In this document: positions 22,560 through 23,958 of the stretch, one piece after another
How positions within the stretch are numbered: the first letter of the stretch is position 1
How the letters are laid out: every line of letters begins with the position of its first letter
NCBI GenBank assembly: GCA_002394235.1
Contig: DGTF01000045.1
Location: forward strand, 941 to 24,898
Length of the DNA stretch: 23,958 bases
Direction of reading: 5' to 3'
From: Eubacterium sp. UBA4343
Lineage (GTDB): Bacteria > Bacillota > Clostridia > Lachnospirales > Lachnospiraceae
Translations under genes and position numbers: made by a program
The notes under the pieces: model-generated
Told to the model about the DNA's origin: nothing
The model's database searches: none
The model's input: the letters and a program-made list of their open reading frames with translations, nothing else

Positions 22560-23690
22560 TCACGAAAGACTTCTTTCTGCCCGGTGGTAAATCCGCCGGA
22601 TCCATGTCAATGCCTGCCGGCTGAGATGTTTAACAGCCAGGGATAGTATTCTGTCGTAGAGAATTGCTCCGATTAACGAAAGCGCAAAAACGATCCCGGC
22701 CATAACGACCGCCTTACCGACAACAGCGTTCTCAAATCCAAAATGATTGTAAAAGAAACGAACCAGTCCCGTCCGGTAGTATGTCTTAAACATCAGATTG
22801 CTCTGAAGCAGATAGATGGTCAGCGACAGACTGGACAGATAATTGAGGATTCCGTTGTGAAAATTCTCATTTCTTCGGACAAGATTGACCGATGCGATAG
22901 CGATCAGCACCAGAAACGGATTTGCATTACTTACCCAGTACAGCAGATTTGTGTCTCTGCCGGTCAGTAAACCAACCACATTGGATATTGCGGGAAGCAG
23001 GATAAATCCGGCAAGACCGATCAACAGGCATATCATATTCATCTTTCGATCGTCCATCCATGCCCGTTTATACTTCTTCAGATAGGAAAGCAGCAGGTAA
23101 ATCGCAACCCACTGAATGATCTTAGAGGAGAAGAAGGCTCCTTTTACAATAAATTCGCAAACAAGATACAGCCATGTCATGACCGCAGTAAGCTGAAAAT
23201 GCCTCCTCCTGTCCATGTTGGCGATAAGAACATTCAGCAGTGGCGCCAGCGGATAAAACAGCAGGTAAGCGGTGATATACCAGGTATTGGTGAAAAGATT
23301 TGGAAGAATGCTGTGCAGAATAAGCTTTCCGGGCACCTGACCATGACGGATGAGCAGAACCGCAAAAAGACAGAGCACAGAAATCACCCAGGTCTGAAGA
23401 AAAAGTCTTATCCACTTTTCCTTCTTCCATGTCCTGCTCTCCAGGAGAAACCATGCGGAAGAAATGAAGAATATGTCATTTCCCAGAGAACCCAGATGAA
23501 AGAACAGAGCGAGAGTGAATACGGAAACAGATTTTGATGGAGAGGAGATCGAAAACAGATAAGGCTGATTCCCGGCGAATTCGGTCGGCTGCGTCATACA
23601 CTGTACAATATGAGAGAGGATAATTATTGCAATCGCGAAGAGCTTTAAACATTCTAGCCCGGATTGCCGGTTCTGGTATTTATTCATCAT
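22560..23690 (-). CDS. Acyltransferase 3 family membrane protein
   Basis: A 376-residue polytopic membrane protein with about ten helices, of the family that O-acetylates (or succinylates) surface sugars (OafA, WecH and relatives). Family features: N-terminal LECLKLFAIAIIILSHIVQ with the conserved histidine (H27), GSLGNDIFFISSAWFLLESR (67-86) and the C-terminal LSLTIYLLQSN. Start is the double ATG at 23690; no strong ribosome binding site is seen. A possible promoter lies about 110 bases upstream. First gene of the minus-strand polysaccharide series; 126 bases separate it from the GT2 gene, and no terminator is evident between them. Confidence 0.88.
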   Translation of the reverse strand: MMNKYQNRQSGLECLKLFAIAIIILSHIVQCMTQPTEFAGNQPYLFSISSPSKSVSVFTLALFFHLGSLGNDIFFISSAWFLLESRTWKKEKWIRLFLQTWVISVLCLFAVLLIRHGQVPGKLILHSILPNLFTNTWYITAYLLFYPLAPLLNVLIANMDRRRHFQLTAVMTWLYLVCEFIVKGAFFSSKIIQWVAIYLLLSYLKKYKRAWMDDRKMNMICLLIGLAGFILLPAISNVVGLLTGRDTNLLYWVSNANPFLVLIAIASVNLVRRNENFHNGILNYLSSLSLTIYLLQSNLMFKTYYRTGLVRFFYNHFGFENAVVGKAVVMAGIVFALSLIGAILYDRILSLAVKHLSRQALTWIRRIYHRAERSLS

Positions 23691-23797
23691 AACGTATGTT
23701 CAAACTCACGTATATTCGAAGTTGGTGTAAAGATCTTGTGTTAACAATAGGTTCTGTTGTTGAGCTTACCACAGAATATCCGGGTCTGTCATTAGAA

Positions 23798-23828
23798 ATT
23801 ATACAGAACGTAAATCAGGGCATGTAAA
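23798..23828 (-). promoter_or_regulatory. Possible promoter for the minus-strand polysaccharide genes
   Basis: On the minus strand TTTACA (23828-23823) and TATAAT (23803-23798) separated by 19 bases, about 105 bases upstream of the acyltransferase start. The -10 is perfect; the spacing is long. Confidence 0.4.
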
Positions 23829-23885
23829 TTAGACCTCTCAATTAGATAGTTTGCTTTATTGTTGATGATGTGAGGAGGACCAGTT

Positions 23886-23912
23886 ATGATAGACGGACAA
23901 CCATTGGGGTAA
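23886..23912 (+). CDS. Tiny ORF MIDGQPLG behind a strong ribosome binding site
   Basis: ATG with GAGGAGGAC 5 to 13 bases upstream opens an 8-codon frame that stops three bases before the window-end hairpin. The ribosome binding site is as good as any in the window. It may be a leader peptide or the cut-off start of a lost gene; equally it may be chance. No clear plus-strand promoter is seen. Confidence 0.2.
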   Translation: MIDGQPLG

Positions 23913-23915
23913 AAA

Positions 23916-23948
23916 CGAGATAAAACACGCTGTGCGAGTTTTATCTCG
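23916..23948. repeat. Palindromic repeat, right copy
   Basis: CGAGATAAAAC (23916-23926) pairs with GTTTTATCTCG (23938-23948) around ACGC-TGT-GCG, a near-perfect hairpin of 33 bases. Its first 25 bases are the exact reverse complement of window positions 1-25. No T-run follows. Nothing else is seen after it to the end of the window. Confidence 0.85.
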
Positions 23949-23958
23949 CTATCGCGAC

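Overview
The window looks like a chromosomal piece of a Gram-positive member of Clostridia, probably Lachnospiraceae (family-level guess). The reasons are DegV and DUF1836 proteins, an ammonium transporter with a C-terminal PII domain, a CDP-glycerol glycerophosphotransferase-like enzyme, SLH surface proteins, AGGAGG-type ribosome binding sites and TTGACA/TATAAT promoters. Base composition is near balanced; the SLH genes look more AT-rich than their neighbours.

Left part (1-9000), housekeeping and accessory genes: an Amt-PII fusion (119-1921); a DUF1836 regulator on the minus strand; about 500 bp of intergenic repeats whose units fold into nested hairpins (2716-3240); a DegV lipid-binding protein behind a clear promoter; a small unknown gene behind a promoter plus leader terminator; a diverged thymidylate synthase-fold protein; a PHP-family histidinol phosphatase on the minus strand with a 15-bp tandem repeat in its upstream region; the membrane pair lrgA/lrgB; and a short, internally deleted relative of Rpn/PD-(D/E)XK transposase-like proteins.

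Right part (9000-23700), a cell-surface polysaccharide and surface-protein locus: a Wzy-like polymerase (minus) diverges from a PssD/PssE (Alg14/Alg13-like) glycosyltransferase pair (plus). Next comes an 862-residue secreted SLH protein (11968-14556) facing a broken second SLH gene on the opposite strand (14761-15944). The two share a 65-bp leader (61/65 identical) in inverted orientation. Then follow a GT4 glycosyltransferase (plus) that overlaps tail to tail with a polysaccharide pyruvyl transferase (minus), and a minus-strand series of a second glycosyltransferase, a TagF-like glycerophosphotransferase, a GT2 glycosyltransferase and an acyltransferase-3 membrane protein. Together these suggest synthesis, glycerol-phosphate or acyl decoration and pyruvylation of a wall polymer. 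SLH domains of known S-layer proteins bind pyruvylated wall polymers, so the SLH protein and the pyruvyl transferase may work together.

The most noteworthy signals are the inverted, leader-sharing SLH gene pair, which resembles S-layer gene-switching loci; the TATAAGTCC/GGACTTATA-bounded palindromic elements; and short tandem repeats placed at gene ends (40, 15, 36 and 30 bp periods). The window itself is bounded by inverted copies of one palindromic sequence.
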